Part shown: one piece after another, positions 46,803 to 55,088 of the stretch
Layout: every line of letters begins with the position of its first letter
Position numbering within the stretch: position 1 is the stretch's first letter
NCBI GenBank assembly: GCA_035651815.1
Contig: DASRFB010000023.1
Coordinates: forward strand, 202,937-266,936
Direction of reading: 5' to 3'
Length of the DNA: 64,000 nucleotides
From: VBDM01 sp035651815
GTDB lineage: Bacteria; Pseudomonadota; Gammaproteobacteria; Burkholderiales; SG8-39
The notes under the pieces: model-generated
The model's database searches: none
What the model was told of the DNA's origin: nothing
What the model saw: the letters and a program-made list of their open reading frames with translations, nothing else
Translations under genes and position numbers: made by a program

Positions 46803-47527
46803 TCCGCGGCGCGCGCGTCTCCGAGCACGCCGTCGTTCTCGGCGTGCGCGCGCCCGCGCGGCCCGACCCGGTCGCCGCGTCCGCGCCGCCGGAGGCCTCG
46901 CCCGCGCCGCAATCGGTCGAGGCGCCCCGCGACGACGCGCGCCTGGAAGCCGAGCGCCGCAAGATCGAGGAGGCGCTGCGGCGCGAGCTCGACGAGCGCC
47001 TCGAGAGCGCGGCCGCCGACGCGCGCAGCCGCGGCTACGGTGAAGGCGTCGAGCAGGGGAAAGCCGAAGCGCTGCGCGAGGCGCGCGAGCAGGGCGCCGC
47101 CGCGGCGCGCGCGATCGCCGCCGTATCGGAGCGCGCCGCGCGCGAGATCGACGGCGTGCACGATCTCGTCGTCGGCATCGCCTTCGAGGCGGTGTGCAAG
47201 ACGCTCGGCGCGCGCGCCGTCGAGCGCGACGCGGTGGCGGCGATCGTGCGCGAGGTGGTCGCGCGGGTGAAGCAGGAGGAGGCGATCCTGGTGCGCCTGC
47301 ATCCGCAGGACTGCGCGCTGCTGCGCGGGCTGGGCGCGGACTCGGGCAAGGCGCTCGCCTTCAGGGCCGAGCTGGTGGCCGACGACAAGGTCGCGCTCGG
47401 CGGCTGCATCGTCGAGACCGAAGGGGGCCTGCTCGACGGGCGCATCGAGACGCAGATCGAACGCTTGCGCGGCGCGCTGCTCGCGGCGCGCGCATCGACG
47501 CCCCCGGCGCGGGCCGCACAGCCATGA
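46790..47527 (+). CDS. fliH: Flagellar export ATPase regulator FliH
   Basis: A 245-aa FliH/SctL-type stator. GTG start (VDALIRGARVSEHAVV) overlaps the upstream gene. The centre is a long charged helix with RSRGYGEGVEQGKAEALREA, and the C-terminal domain (AILVRLHPQDCALLRGL, GGCIVETEGGLLDGRIETQI) binds FliI. Overlaps fliI by 4 nt. Confidence 0.88.
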   Translation: MDALIRGARVSEHAVVLGVRAPARPDPVAASAPPEASPAPQSVEAPRDDARLEAERRKIEEALRRELDERLESAAADARSRGYGEGVEQGKAEALREAREQGAAAARAIAAVSERAAREIDGVHDLVVGIAFEAVCKTLGARAVERDAVAAIVREVVARVKQEEAILVRLHPQDCALLRGLGADSGKALAFRAELVADDKVALGGCIVETEGGLLDGRIETQIERLRGALLAARASTPPARAAQP

Positions 47528-48849
47528 ATCTCGAGCACTACCTGTCCGCCGTGCGCGAGGCCGATCTCGTCGACCGCAGCGGCCGCGTCACGCACTCGTA
47601 CGGCCTCGTGGTCGAAGCGAAGGGACCCGACGCCTTCGTCGGCGAGGTCTGCGAGATCTGCCCGGGCACGCGCGCCGAGCGCGTTCCCGCGGAGGTCGTC
47701 GGCATCAAGGACGGCAAGGTGCTGCTCATGCCCTACAGCGGCCTGCACGGCGTGCGTCTCGGCAGCGAGGTGATCGCGACCGGCAAGCCGCTGCAGATCC
47801 CGGTGGGCGAGACGCTGCTCGGGCGCGTCGTCGACGCGTTCGGCGCCCCGCTCGACGGCCGTCCCGCGCCCGAGTGCCGCGAGCGCTACGGCTTCCGCGC
47901 CGAGCCGCTCAACCCGCTCTCGCGCGCCTCGATCCGCGACGTGCTCGAGACCGGCGTGAAGGCGATCGATACGCTGCTCACCACCGGCAAGGGTCAGCGC
48001 ATGGGCATCTTCTCCGGCAGCGGCGTCGGCAAGAGCACGCTGCTCGGCATGATCGCGCGCAAGGTGCGCGCCGACGTCAACGTCATCGCGCTCGTGGGCG
48101 AGCGCGGGCGCGAGGTGCGCGAGTTCATCGACCGCGTGCTCGGCGCCGAGGGCACCGCGCGCTCGGTGGTCGTGGTCGCGACCTCCGACCAGCCCGCGCT
48201 CGTGCGCTCGAGCGCGGCATACGCCGCGACCGCGATCGCCGAGTACTTCCGCGACCAGGGGCGCAGCGTCGCGCTCATCATGGATTCGCTCACGCGCTTC
48301 GCCATGGCGCGGCGCGAGATCGGCCTCGCGATCGGCGAGCCGCCGACCGCGCGCGGCTACACGCCCTCGGTCTACATGTGCCTGTCGACGCTGATCGAGC
48401 GCTGCGGCACCTCGACCGCGGGCGGCACCATCACCGCGCTCTACACCGCGCTCATGGAAGGCGACGACCTGAACGATCCTATCGTCGACACCATGAGGTC
48501 GCTCCTCGACGGCAACATCGTGCTCTCGCGCGAGCTCGCCAACCAGGGGCACTACCCGGCGATCGACGTGCTGCGCAGCACCAGCCGGCTGCTGCCGCAC
48601 ATCGTCGACCGCGACACGCTGCGCATGGTGCAGCAGGCCGTGGCGATGCTCTCGACCTACGAGAAGAGCCGCGAGCTGATCGAGATCGGCGCCTACCGCG
48701 CGGGCAGCAACGCCGACACCGATCGCGCGATCCGGCTGCTGCCCGAGCTGAACAAGTTCCTGCGCCAGGACATGGGCGACTGGATCCCGCGCGACGAGGC
48801 GCTGCGCGCGCTGAAAGGGGCGCTCGCCCGCGGCGAGCACGCGTCATGA
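47524..48849 (+). CDS. fliI: Flagellum-specific export ATPase FliI
   Basis: A 441-aa F1-like ATPase that energises type III export. Walker A GSGVGKSTLLGMIAR, catalytic VGERGREVREF, and SLTRFAMARREIGLAIGEPP with CGTSTAGGTITALYT. Length and motifs are canonical. Overlaps fliH and fliJ by 4 nt each. Confidence 0.96.
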   Translation: MNLEHYLSAVREADLVDRSGRVTHSYGLVVEAKGPDAFVGEVCEICPGTRAERVPAEVVGIKDGKVLLMPYSGLHGVRLGSEVIATGKPLQIPVGETLLGRVVDAFGAPLDGRPAPECRERYGFRAEPLNPLSRASIRDVLETGVKAIDTLLTTGKGQRMGIFSGSGVGKSTLLGMIARKVRADVNVIALVGERGREVREFIDRVLGAEGTARSVVVVATSDQPALVRSSAAYAATAIAEYFRDQGRSVALIMDSLTRFAMARREIGLAIGEPPTARGYTPSVYMCLSTLIERCGTSTAGGTITALYTALMEGDDLNDPIVDTMRSLLDGNIVLSRELANQGHYPAIDVLRSTSRLLPHIVDRDTLRMVQQAVAMLSTYEKSRELIEIGAYRAGSNADTDRAIRLLPELNKFLRQDMGDWIPRDEALRALKGALARGEHAS

Positions 48850-49289
48850 CCGAAAAGTACCCGCTCGAGGCGCTGATCAAGAGCCGGGAATGGGAGCTCG
48901 AGGAGCTCGCGCCCCGGCTCGCCGCGGCGAAGAGCGCGGTCGACGCCGCCGAGCGCACGGTGCGCCGCCTGGTCGCGGAGATCGCCGCGGCCGAGTCGGA
49001 GCTCGCGCGCGAGGGAGCGCAGCAGGGCCTGATCCAGGTCGACAGGCGCAGGATCTCGGCGCTGTTCCTGCGCGATCGGCACGGCGAGCTGCATCGGGAG
49101 CGCGAGGCGCTCGCCGACCAGCGCGCCGCGCTCGCGCAGGTGATGGAGGCGGTGCTCTCGGTGCGGCGCGCGATCCGCGCGCTCGAGCGCCACCGCGAGC
49201 GGCTGCGCCGGCGCGGCGAGGACCTCGCCGCGTCGAAGCTGCAGAAGACGCTGGACGACCTGTGGCTCGCGAGGCGCTCGCGCCCATGA
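48846..49289 (+). CDS. fliJ: Flagellar export chaperone FliJ
   Basis: A 147-aa, almost wholly alpha-helical coiled-coil protein (PLEALIKSREWELEELAPRL and following heptads). Its position after fliI and length are typical of FliJ/SctO, the central stalk of the export ATPase. Sequence conservation in this family is weak, so context carries much of the call. Confidence 0.82.
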   Translation: MTEKYPLEALIKSREWELEELAPRLAAAKSAVDAAERTVRRLVAEIAAAESELAREGAQQGLIQVDRRRISALFLRDRHGELHREREALADQRAALAQVMEAVLSVRRAIRALERHRERLRRRGEDLAASKLQKTLDDLWLARRSRP

Positions 49290-49945
49290 TTACGCCGAGC
49301 TCCCTGGTTCCGCCCGATCCGGTCCCGGCCGATGCGCCTTCGGGCGCGCCGGTCGCGAACGCGAAGATCGAGCAATCGTGGCTGCGCGAGCTCGAGCGCG
49401 CGCAGGGGCAGCAGCGCGCGGCCGACTCGAGGGCCGTCGCTCAGGCGCCGGACGCGAAGGGCGCGCGCGCCGACGGCGAGCGCGCCGCGCGCCGGCCCGC
49501 GCCGCGCGGGCAGGGCGCGGGCGAATGGCTGGCGTCGCGCGCGCCGCGCGCCGCCGGTCCCTCGGCCTCCGCCTCCGCGCCGCGCGCCGCGTCGCCCAGG
49601 CCGCTCGCCGCGGACGCGGGCGAGGCGGCGCTGCCCACGCCCGCGGGGCGCGCCGCCGACGCCCGGCCCGCGCCCGATCCCGCGCTCGCCTTCGAGGCCG
49701 AGATCGCCGCGCGGCTCTGGGGGGCGCCGCGCAAGTGGGAGCCGCGCCGCGTGCACGCGCGCGCGCGCGCGGGACGCGTCTGGATCTGGATACGCGACGC
49801 CGATTTCGACGCGTCGCAGACGGCCCGGGTGACGGCCGCGCTCGCGGCGCTCGCGCGCGACGCGGGGCTCGGGCTCGAAGGCATCACCGTCAACGGACAC
49901 GTCGTCTTCGGGGATCCCGGGGACGATCCCGAAGCTACCCTCTGA
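49286..49945 (+). CDS. 219-aa protein between fliJ and flgD, unknown
   Basis: Translationally coupled to fliJ (4-nt overlap) and 17 nt upstream of flgD. The first two thirds are Ala/Arg/Pro-rich and disordered-looking. The last about 70 residues look folded (GRVWIWIRDADFDASQTARV, GLEGITVNGHVVFGDPGDDP). fliK often occupies this site in other flagellar operons, but a FliK-like gene already exists after flhA. It could be a second hook-length or T3SS HrpP-like factor; no family is recognised. Confidence 0.65.
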   Translation: MITPSSLVPPDPVPADAPSGAPVANAKIEQSWLRELERAQGQQRAADSRAVAQAPDAKGARADGERAARRPAPRGQGAGEWLASRAPRAAGPSASASAPRAASPRPLAADAGEAALPTPAGRAADARPAPDPALAFEAEIAARLWGAPRKWEPRRVHARARAGRVWIWIRDADFDASQTARVTAALAALARDAGLGLEGITVNGHVVFGDPGDDPEATL

Positions 49946-49962
49946 ACCCCAAGGAGACGACC

Positions 49963-50376
49963 ATGGCAGTCGAAGCGCTCGGCAACATCAACACGGCGGT
50001 GACCAACGCCCTGCCCAAGTCGGTGGTGAGCCAGGACGACTTCCTGAAGATCCTGCTCACGCAGCTGCAGTTCCAGGACCCGCTGAAGCCGCTCGACAAC
50101 CAGGAGTTCATCGCGCAGCTCGCGCAGTTCACGAACCTCGAGCAGACGCGCCAGCTCGACGACAGCGTCACGACCTTGCTCACCATCCAGTCGTCGACCC
50201 AGGCGGTCGCGCTGATCGGCAAGACCGTCGACGTCGCGGCGCAGAACGGCGGCACGGTCACGGGCGACGTGACCACGGTGACGTTCACCTCGGGGCAGCC
50301 GCGGCTCACCGTGAAGACCACCGACGGCGCGTTCGTCACCGACGTGAGCCTCGCCCAGGTCTCGCTGGTGCGCTGA
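49963..50376 (+). CDS. flgD: Hook-capping scaffold FlgD, minimal form
   Basis: A 137-aa FlgD. The conserved N-terminal block is SQDDFLKILLTQLQFQDPLK and NQEFIAQLAQFTNLEQ. Only a short beta segment follows (IGKTVDVAAQNGGTVTG), so the usual C-terminal Ig/tudor-like half is missing (typical about 220 aa). The stop is followed directly by the flgE leader, so this is a natural end, not an assembly edge. Confidence 0.9.
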   Translation: MAVEALGNINTAVTNALPKSVVSQDDFLKILLTQLQFQDPLKPLDNQEFIAQLAQFTNLEQTRQLDDSVTTLLTIQSSTQAVALIGKTVDVAAQNGGTVTGDVTTVTFTSGQPRLTVKTTDGAFVTDVSLAQVSLVR

Positions 50377-50398
50377 GCGAAACCGCGAGGAGACAACC

Positions 50399-51643
50399 AT
50401 GCTCGACACGATCTACATCGGCCTCACCGGTCTCACGGGCTTCTCCGACGGACTGAAGAACATCAGCAACAACGTCGCCAACGTCAACACGCCCGGCTTC
50501 AAGGGCACGACGCTGAAGTTCCAGGACCTGTTCTACCAGGCGCAGGCCGGCGGCGGGAACGGCTCGGACCAGTCCGGGATGTTCCTCGGCTCCGGCATGA
50601 GCGCCGGCGGCAGCAGCGTCGTCTTCCGGCAGGGCGACGTGAAGTCCACGGGCAACGATCTCGACGCCGCGGTCGACGGCAACGGCTTCTTCGTGCTGCG
50701 CTCCGACGACGGCAAGACGACGTTCACGCGCGACGGCGAGTTCAGCATCGACGCCGACGGCTTCCTCGTCGCGCGCTCCGGGAAGGCGCGCGTCCAGGGC
50801 CTCGAAGGCGACAAGCTGGTGGACATCAACGTGCGCGACCTGCAGGTGAGCCCGGCGAAGGTCACGACGACGATCAAGTTCACCGGCAACCTCTCGGTCG
50901 ACGACTCCGACAACACGCAGGTCGTGCACGGCATCCCGGTGTTCGACGCGCGCGGCGGCAACAATCCGCTCACCGTGACGTTCACCAAGAACACCGGCAC
51001 CAGCGCCGTGCCCCGCAGCTGGAAGATCGTGGTCGACGACGCGGCCGGCAACCTCGTCGACGACACCGGCGAGATCCGCTTCAACGGCGACGGCTCGCCG
51101 CAGCCCGGGTTCGAGTCGCACTCCTTCGTCTTCACGCCGATCGGCGGGGGCGATCCCGTGACGCTCACGCTCGACTTCGGGATCGCCGGCGGCTTCTCGG
51201 GCGCGACCAACTTCTCCGCGGGCGGCGACTCCACGCTCGCGCTCGCCTCGCAGGACGGGCTCGCCGCCGGAGCGCTCACCAAGACGACCTTCGACGCCGA
51301 CGGCAAGATGGCGCTCACGTACTCCAACGGACAGAACGCCTCGCACGGCCAGCTCGCGCTCGCGTGGTTCGATTTCCTGCAGGGGCTGCAGCCTTCGGGG
51401 CACGCGTCGTTCGAGAACAACACCGGGCTCGCGATGCGGCTCGGCGCGCCGAACACGTCGCTCTTCGGCGGCGTCAAGGCGGGCAACCTCGAGTCCTCGA
51501 ACGTCGACCTGTCGCAGGAGTTCACCGACCTCATCGTGATCCAGCGCGGCTTCCAGGGCTCGTCGCAGGTCGTGACCGTCGCGAACGAGATGCTGCAGCA
51601 GCTGCTCGACATCCAGCGCGGCGGCGGAGGGGGAGGCGCATGA
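50399..51643 (+). CDS. flgE: Flagellar hook protein FlgE
   Basis: A 414-aa hook subunit. N-terminal TGFSDGLKNISNNVANVNTP and C-terminal SQEFTDLIVIQRGFQGSSQV are the axial helices. The central domains (ATVDGNGFFV-type DAAVDGNGFFVLRSDDG) are present, and the length is typical. A hook protein in the cluster means the hook stage is retained. Confidence 0.94.
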   Translation: MLDTIYIGLTGLTGFSDGLKNISNNVANVNTPGFKGTTLKFQDLFYQAQAGGGNGSDQSGMFLGSGMSAGGSSVVFRQGDVKSTGNDLDAAVDGNGFFVLRSDDGKTTFTRDGEFSIDADGFLVARSGKARVQGLEGDKLVDINVRDLQVSPAKVTTTIKFTGNLSVDDSDNTQVVHGIPVFDARGGNNPLTVTFTKNTGTSAVPRSWKIVVDDAAGNLVDDTGEIRFNGDGSPQPGFESHSFVFTPIGGGDPVTLTLDFGIAGGFSGATNFSAGGDSTLALASQDGLAAGALTKTTFDADGKMALTYSNGQNASHGQLALAWFDFLQGLQPSGHASFENNTGLAMRLGAPNTSLFGGVKAGNLESSNVDLSQEFTDLIVIQRGFQGSSQVVTVANEMLQQLLDIQRGGGGGGA

Positions 51644-52401
51644 CGACGCGACCCTACCGGCTGCTCGGGGCCTCGCAGCTCGCGCGGGTCGCGGCCGCGG
51701 GGCGCGAGGCGCTCGGGCGCTGGCGCGGCGCCTGGTTCGTCGCCGGCGCCGACGCCTGCGTCGAGGCGCGCGCGGCGGATCGGACGCGCGCCGAGCACGG
51801 CGATGCGGCGCCGCTCGTGCGCGCCGCCGACGGCGCGCGCTGGGCCGCGGTGCTCGCCGGACCGGACGCCTACCGCGCCGCCGCGACGCGCTTCGCCGCG
51901 CAGGTGGGCGACGGCTGGTCGGCGCGAGGCGAGCTGACGCCCGTGCTGCGCGGGGCGCTCGAGGAATGCTTCGGCGCGCTCGCCGAGGAGCTGCTCGCTC
52001 CGGCGCGCGCGCAGCCGTCCGCGCTCGTCGAGATCGACGCGGCGTGGCGCGCGGGCTCGGGCGCCGCGGCGCTCGAGCTCGAGCTCGAGGGCGCGCGCTT
52101 CGCCGCCCTGCTCAGCCCCGCGCTCGTCTACGACCTCGCCGGCGCCGCGCGGCCGTCGCCCCGGGGCGGGCTCGCGCGCCGCATCGACTGTATACAGGGC
52201 CGCACGATCGGGCTGCAGGTCACCGCCGGCAGCGCCGATCTGGGCATCGGATCGCTCGTCTCCATCGCGCCGGGCGACGTTCTCGTGCTCGACGCGCGCA
52301 TCGACCAGACTTTCGCGCTGACCGGCGCGGGCGGCACGCCGCTCGCCCGCGGCTTCCTGGGCTCGCGCGCCGGCTCCAAGGCGCTGCAGCTCGTCAACTG
52401 A
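51640..52401 (+). CDS. SpoA-domain C-ring protein, FliM/SctQ-like
   Basis: A 253-aa protein with a C-terminal SpoA domain (GSLVSIAPGDVLVLDARIDQ and ALQLV end). It occupies the fliM position before fliN. Canonical FliM is about 330 aa, begins with a CheY-binding motif and has a CheC-like middle domain; neither is recognisable here. The layout resembles SctQ of non-flagellar type III systems. It overlaps flgE by 4 nt. Suggests a C ring without chemotactic switching. Confidence 0.78.
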   Translation: MTTRPYRLLGASQLARVAAAGREALGRWRGAWFVAGADACVEARAADRTRAEHGDAAPLVRAADGARWAAVLAGPDAYRAAATRFAAQVGDGWSARGELTPVLRGALEECFGALAEELLAPARAQPSALVEIDAAWRAGSGAAALELELEGARFAALLSPALVYDLAGAARPSPRGGLARRIDCIQGRTIGLQVTAGSADLGIGSLVSIAPGDVLVLDARIDQTFALTGAGGTPLARGFLGSRAGSKALQLVN

Positions 52402-52413
52402 GGCACGACCTTC

Positions 52414-52752
52414 ATGATCACCGAAAAAATCGAGAAGCACGATTCCTCCGCCATGCAGGTGCGCCTGCAGGAAATCCAGCCGCACGACGCCGGCGGCAAG
52501 CCGATCGCGGGCGGCAACCTGGAGCTCATCAAGGACATCAAGGTGAAAGTCACCGTCTGCGTCGGCCATGCCGAGCTCACGGTCGCAGAGCTCTTCGCGC
52601 TGAAGGACGACTCGGTCCTCGAGCTCCACGCGGCGACGACCGACCCGGTCGAGGTGGTGCTCGACGGCCGGGTGATCGCGCGCGGGTCGCTGGTCGCGGT
52701 CGACGACCGCTTCGGCGTGAGCATCACCGAGATCCTCCCGGCGGGCCGCTGA
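52414..52752 (+). CDS. fliN: C-ring protein FliN
   Basis: A 112-aa SpoA-domain protein: LIKDIKVKVTVCVGHAELTV, LFALKDDSVLELHAATTDPV and VVLDGRVIARGSLVAVDDRF fit FliN well. It forms the base of the C ring and docks FliH/FliI. Followed immediately by fliO. Confidence 0.92.
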   Translation: MITEKIEKHDSSAMQVRLQEIQPHDAGGKPIAGGNLELIKDIKVKVTVCVGHAELTVAELFALKDDSVLELHAATTDPVEVVLDGRVIARGSLVAVDDRFGVSITEILPAGR

Positions 52753-53166
52753 GTGCTGCGCGTTCTGTTGCTCTCGCTCGTCCTCGCCGGCACAGTGCCC
52801 GGCGCCGCCGCCGCGGCCGACGCGCCGCAGGCGGAGGCGCCCGGCGCCGCGATCCCGTTCAAGAAGCCCGAGCGCGAGATGTCGTCGGACTGGGCGCAGG
52901 CGCTCGGCGCCCTGGTCGTGATCGGCGCGCTCGCGTGGGCGGCGGTGTACGCGCTCAAGCGCTCGCGCTTCGCGCCCGCGACGCTGCGCGGCGGACGCCG
53001 GATCCGGCTGGTCGAGACGGCGCGCCTCGACGCGCGCGTCACGCTCTACCTCGTGACCAGCGATGGCCGCGGGCTGCTGCTCGGGCGCTGCGGCGACACG
53101 CTCGTGATGATCCGCGACTTCGAGGCGCCGGCGTCCGCGGGCGCGCCCGGGGAGGCGACGCCGTGA
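52753..53166 (+). CDS. fliO: Flagellar biosynthesis protein FliO
   Basis: A 137-aa protein. GTG start directly after the fliN stop. N-terminal signal-like segment, a membrane span (AQALGALVVIGALAWAAVYA) and a small cytoplasmic domain (RIRLVETARLDARVTLYLVT). It assists FliP assembly. Family similarity is weak but position and topology fit. Confidence 0.85.
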   Translation: MLRVLLLSLVLAGTVPGAAAAADAPQAEAPGAAIPFKKPEREMSSDWAQALGALVVIGALAWAAVYALKRSRFAPATLRGGRRIRLVETARLDARVTLYLVTSDGRGLLLGRCGDTLVMIRDFEAPASAGAPGEATP

Positions 53167-53918
53167 ACGCTCTTCGCATCGCGCTCGTGCTCGCGCTCGC
53201 CGGGCTCGCCGCGGCGGCCTCGGCCGCGACCCCGGACGTCGTGCTCCCCGGCGTGCAGCTCACGCTCGGCGCCGCGAAGGGCGCGCAGCAGGAGACGGCG
53301 ACCGCGATCCGCATCATGCTCGCGCTCACGGTGCTCAGCCTCGCGCCCGCCATCCTCATCGCGATGACGTCGTTCACGCGCTGCGTGATCGTGCTGGCGA
53401 TGCTGCGCCAGGCCATCGGCCTGCAGGACGCGCCGCCGAACACCGTGCTGGTCAGCCTCGCGCTGTTCCTGACGCTGTTCACGATGTCGCCCGTGCTCGA
53501 GCAGATCAACGCCGCCGCCTACCAGCCGTTCAGCGCGGGCCGGATCAACGTCGACGAGGCGTTCAAGCGCGGCGTGGCCCCGCTGCGCGAGTTCATGGTG
53601 CGCCAGACGCGCGAGCAGGACCTCGCGCTGCTGGTGGAGATCTCGCGGTCCGAGCCGCCGCGCGCGCTCGAGGACGTGAGCATGGTGCAGCTCGTGCCCG
53701 CGTACATGCTGAGCGAGCTGAAGACGGCGTTCCAGATCGGCTTCGTGATCTTCCTGCCGTTCCTGCTGCTCGACCTGATCATCTCGGCCGCGCTCATGTC
53801 GATGGGCATGCTGATGGTGCCGCCGGTCGTCATCTCGCTGCCGCTCAAGATCCTGATGTTCGTGCTGATCGACGGCTGGAACCTCGTCGTGAAGTCCCTG
53901 GTCGCGAGCATCCACTGA
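53163..53918 (+). CDS. fliP: Flagellar export gate protein FliP
   Basis: A 251-aa gate protein with a cleaved signal peptide. Conserved blocks: ALTVLSLAPAILIAMTSFTR, LRQAIGLQDAPPNTVLVSLA and LIISAALMSMGMLMVPPVVI. GTG start overlaps fliO; TGATG overlap with fliA. Confidence 0.95.
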   Translation: MNALRIALVLALAGLAAAASAATPDVVLPGVQLTLGAAKGAQQETATAIRIMLALTVLSLAPAILIAMTSFTRCVIVLAMLRQAIGLQDAPPNTVLVSLALFLTLFTMSPVLEQINAAAYQPFSAGRINVDEAFKRGVAPLREFMVRQTREQDLALLVEISRSEPPRALEDVSMVQLVPAYMLSELKTAFQIGFVIFLPFLLLDLIISAALMSMGMLMVPPVVISLPLKILMFVLIDGWNLVVKSLVASIH

Positions 53919-54691
53919 TGATGACCGCTCGCGTCCGTGCCGAGATCGACCCCGCCGCCGCCGAAGCCGCCGCGGCCGAGGAGCGCGCCCTGTGGGCCGA
54001 GTTCGTGCGCAGCCGCGACGGCGATCTGCGCACGCGGCTGATCGAGCGCCACCTGCCGCTCGCGCGCATCCTCGCGGCCAAGCTCTTCTCGAGACGCCGG
54101 GTGCAGGAGACCGAGTTCGACGACTACCTGCACTACGCGGCGCTGGGGCTGATCGAGGCGGTCGACAAATTCGATCCGTCGCACAACGTGCTGTTCCGCA
54201 CCTTCGCCGCGCACCGCATCCAGGGATCGGTGCTGAACAACGTCGAGCGGCTGAGCGAGCGCGACGAGCAGCTCGCGCTCAAGTCGCGGCTGCGCAAGCA
54301 GCGGCTCGAATCGCTGACCGAGGGCCGCAAGCCGGGCGACAAGACCTCGGAGCTGTTCGAGCACATGGCCGAGGTGGCCGTCGGCCTCGCGCTCGGCTAC
54401 ATGCTCGAGGGCTCGGGCATGTACGTCTCAGCCGAGGACAGCCACGCGGAGGACGTCTACAGCGGCCACGAGATGAAGCAGCTGCGCGAGACCGTGAACG
54501 CGATCATCGAGCTGCTGCCGGAGCGCGAGCGGAACGTCATCAAGTACCACTACTACCACGGGCTCGGCGTGACGGAGATCGGGGACATCCTGGGACTGAC
54601 CAAGGGACGGATCTCGCAGATCCACCGCGAAGCCCTGCGGAACCTGCGCGACCTTTACGCGAGCGCCGCCAAGCTCAATGTGCAGCTGTAG
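53918..54691 (+). CDS. fliA: Flagellar sigma factor FliA (sigma-28)
   Basis: A 257-aa sigma-70-family protein. Region 2 is visible in HYAALGLIEAVDKFDPSHNV and LFRTFAAHRIQGSVLNNVER. Region 4 is LPERERNVIKYHYYHGLGVT followed by EIGDILGLTKGRISQIHREA. Length and last position in the flagellar run fit FliA. An insertion-like acidic segment around residues 165-185 (YVSAEDSHAEDVYSGHE) replaces the usual region 3 spacing. It is the likely reader of the (C/T)TAAAC-N16-GGA promoters found beside it. Confidence 0.85.
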   Translation: MMTARVRAEIDPAAAEAAAAEERALWAEFVRSRDGDLRTRLIERHLPLARILAAKLFSRRRVQETEFDDYLHYAALGLIEAVDKFDPSHNVLFRTFAAHRIQGSVLNNVERLSERDEQLALKSRLRKQRLESLTEGRKPGDKTSELFEHMAEVAVGLALGYMLEGSGMYVSAEDSHAEDVYSGHEMKQLRETVNAIIELLPERERNVIKYHYYHGLGVTEIGDILGLTKGRISQIHREALRNLRDLYASAAKLNVQL

Positions 54692-54692
54692 C

Positions 54693-55073
54693 CTAGGCCT
54701 CTTCTTCGCAAAGGCGGCGGATCAGCCCGCGCAGGCTCTCGTTGGTTCCCGGATCGGACTCCATCGCGAGCTGCACGTCGTCGATGAGCGAGTAGAACGC
54801 GGGATCGTTGATCATCGTGTCCCCGAACTCGCGCCGCAGCACGCCCTCGAGGAAGATCCGCACCGCCTTGCTGTGGCGCCGCTCGTCGTCGGCGTCGAGC
54901 GCGCGGATGCGCAGCTGGATCTTCTTCTGGATGTCGCGCAGCTCCTGCGCCGCGGCCGCCTCGCTCTCCGCCGTGGAGGTCCGCGCGAGCTGCGGCGCGA
55001 GCTTCGCCGAGCGCTCGGACATCTGCCGGCGCAGGATCGAGATGACCTGGCCGAGGTTGTTGACGGGATCCAT
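54693..55073 (-). CDS. 126-aa helical protein, unknown
   Basis: Unrecognised small protein, convergent with fliA (1-nt gap). It is helical and charged: MDPVNNLGQVISILRRQMSE at the start, RDIQKKIQLRIRALDADDER in the middle, and an acidic C-terminus (RRLCEEEA). It lies 15 nt downstream of the TPR gene and so is the second gene of a sigma-28-type transcription unit. Its size and charge would suit a secretion chaperone, but I see no diagnostic motif. Confidence 0.7.
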   Translation of the reverse strand: MDPVNNLGQVISILRRQMSERSAKLAPQLARTSTAESEAAAAQELRDIQKKIQLRIRALDADDERRHSKAVRIFLEGVLRREFGDTMINDPAFYSLIDDVQLAMESDPGTNESLRGLIRRLCEEEA

Positions 55074-55088
55074 GCGCGACGCCGGCCT

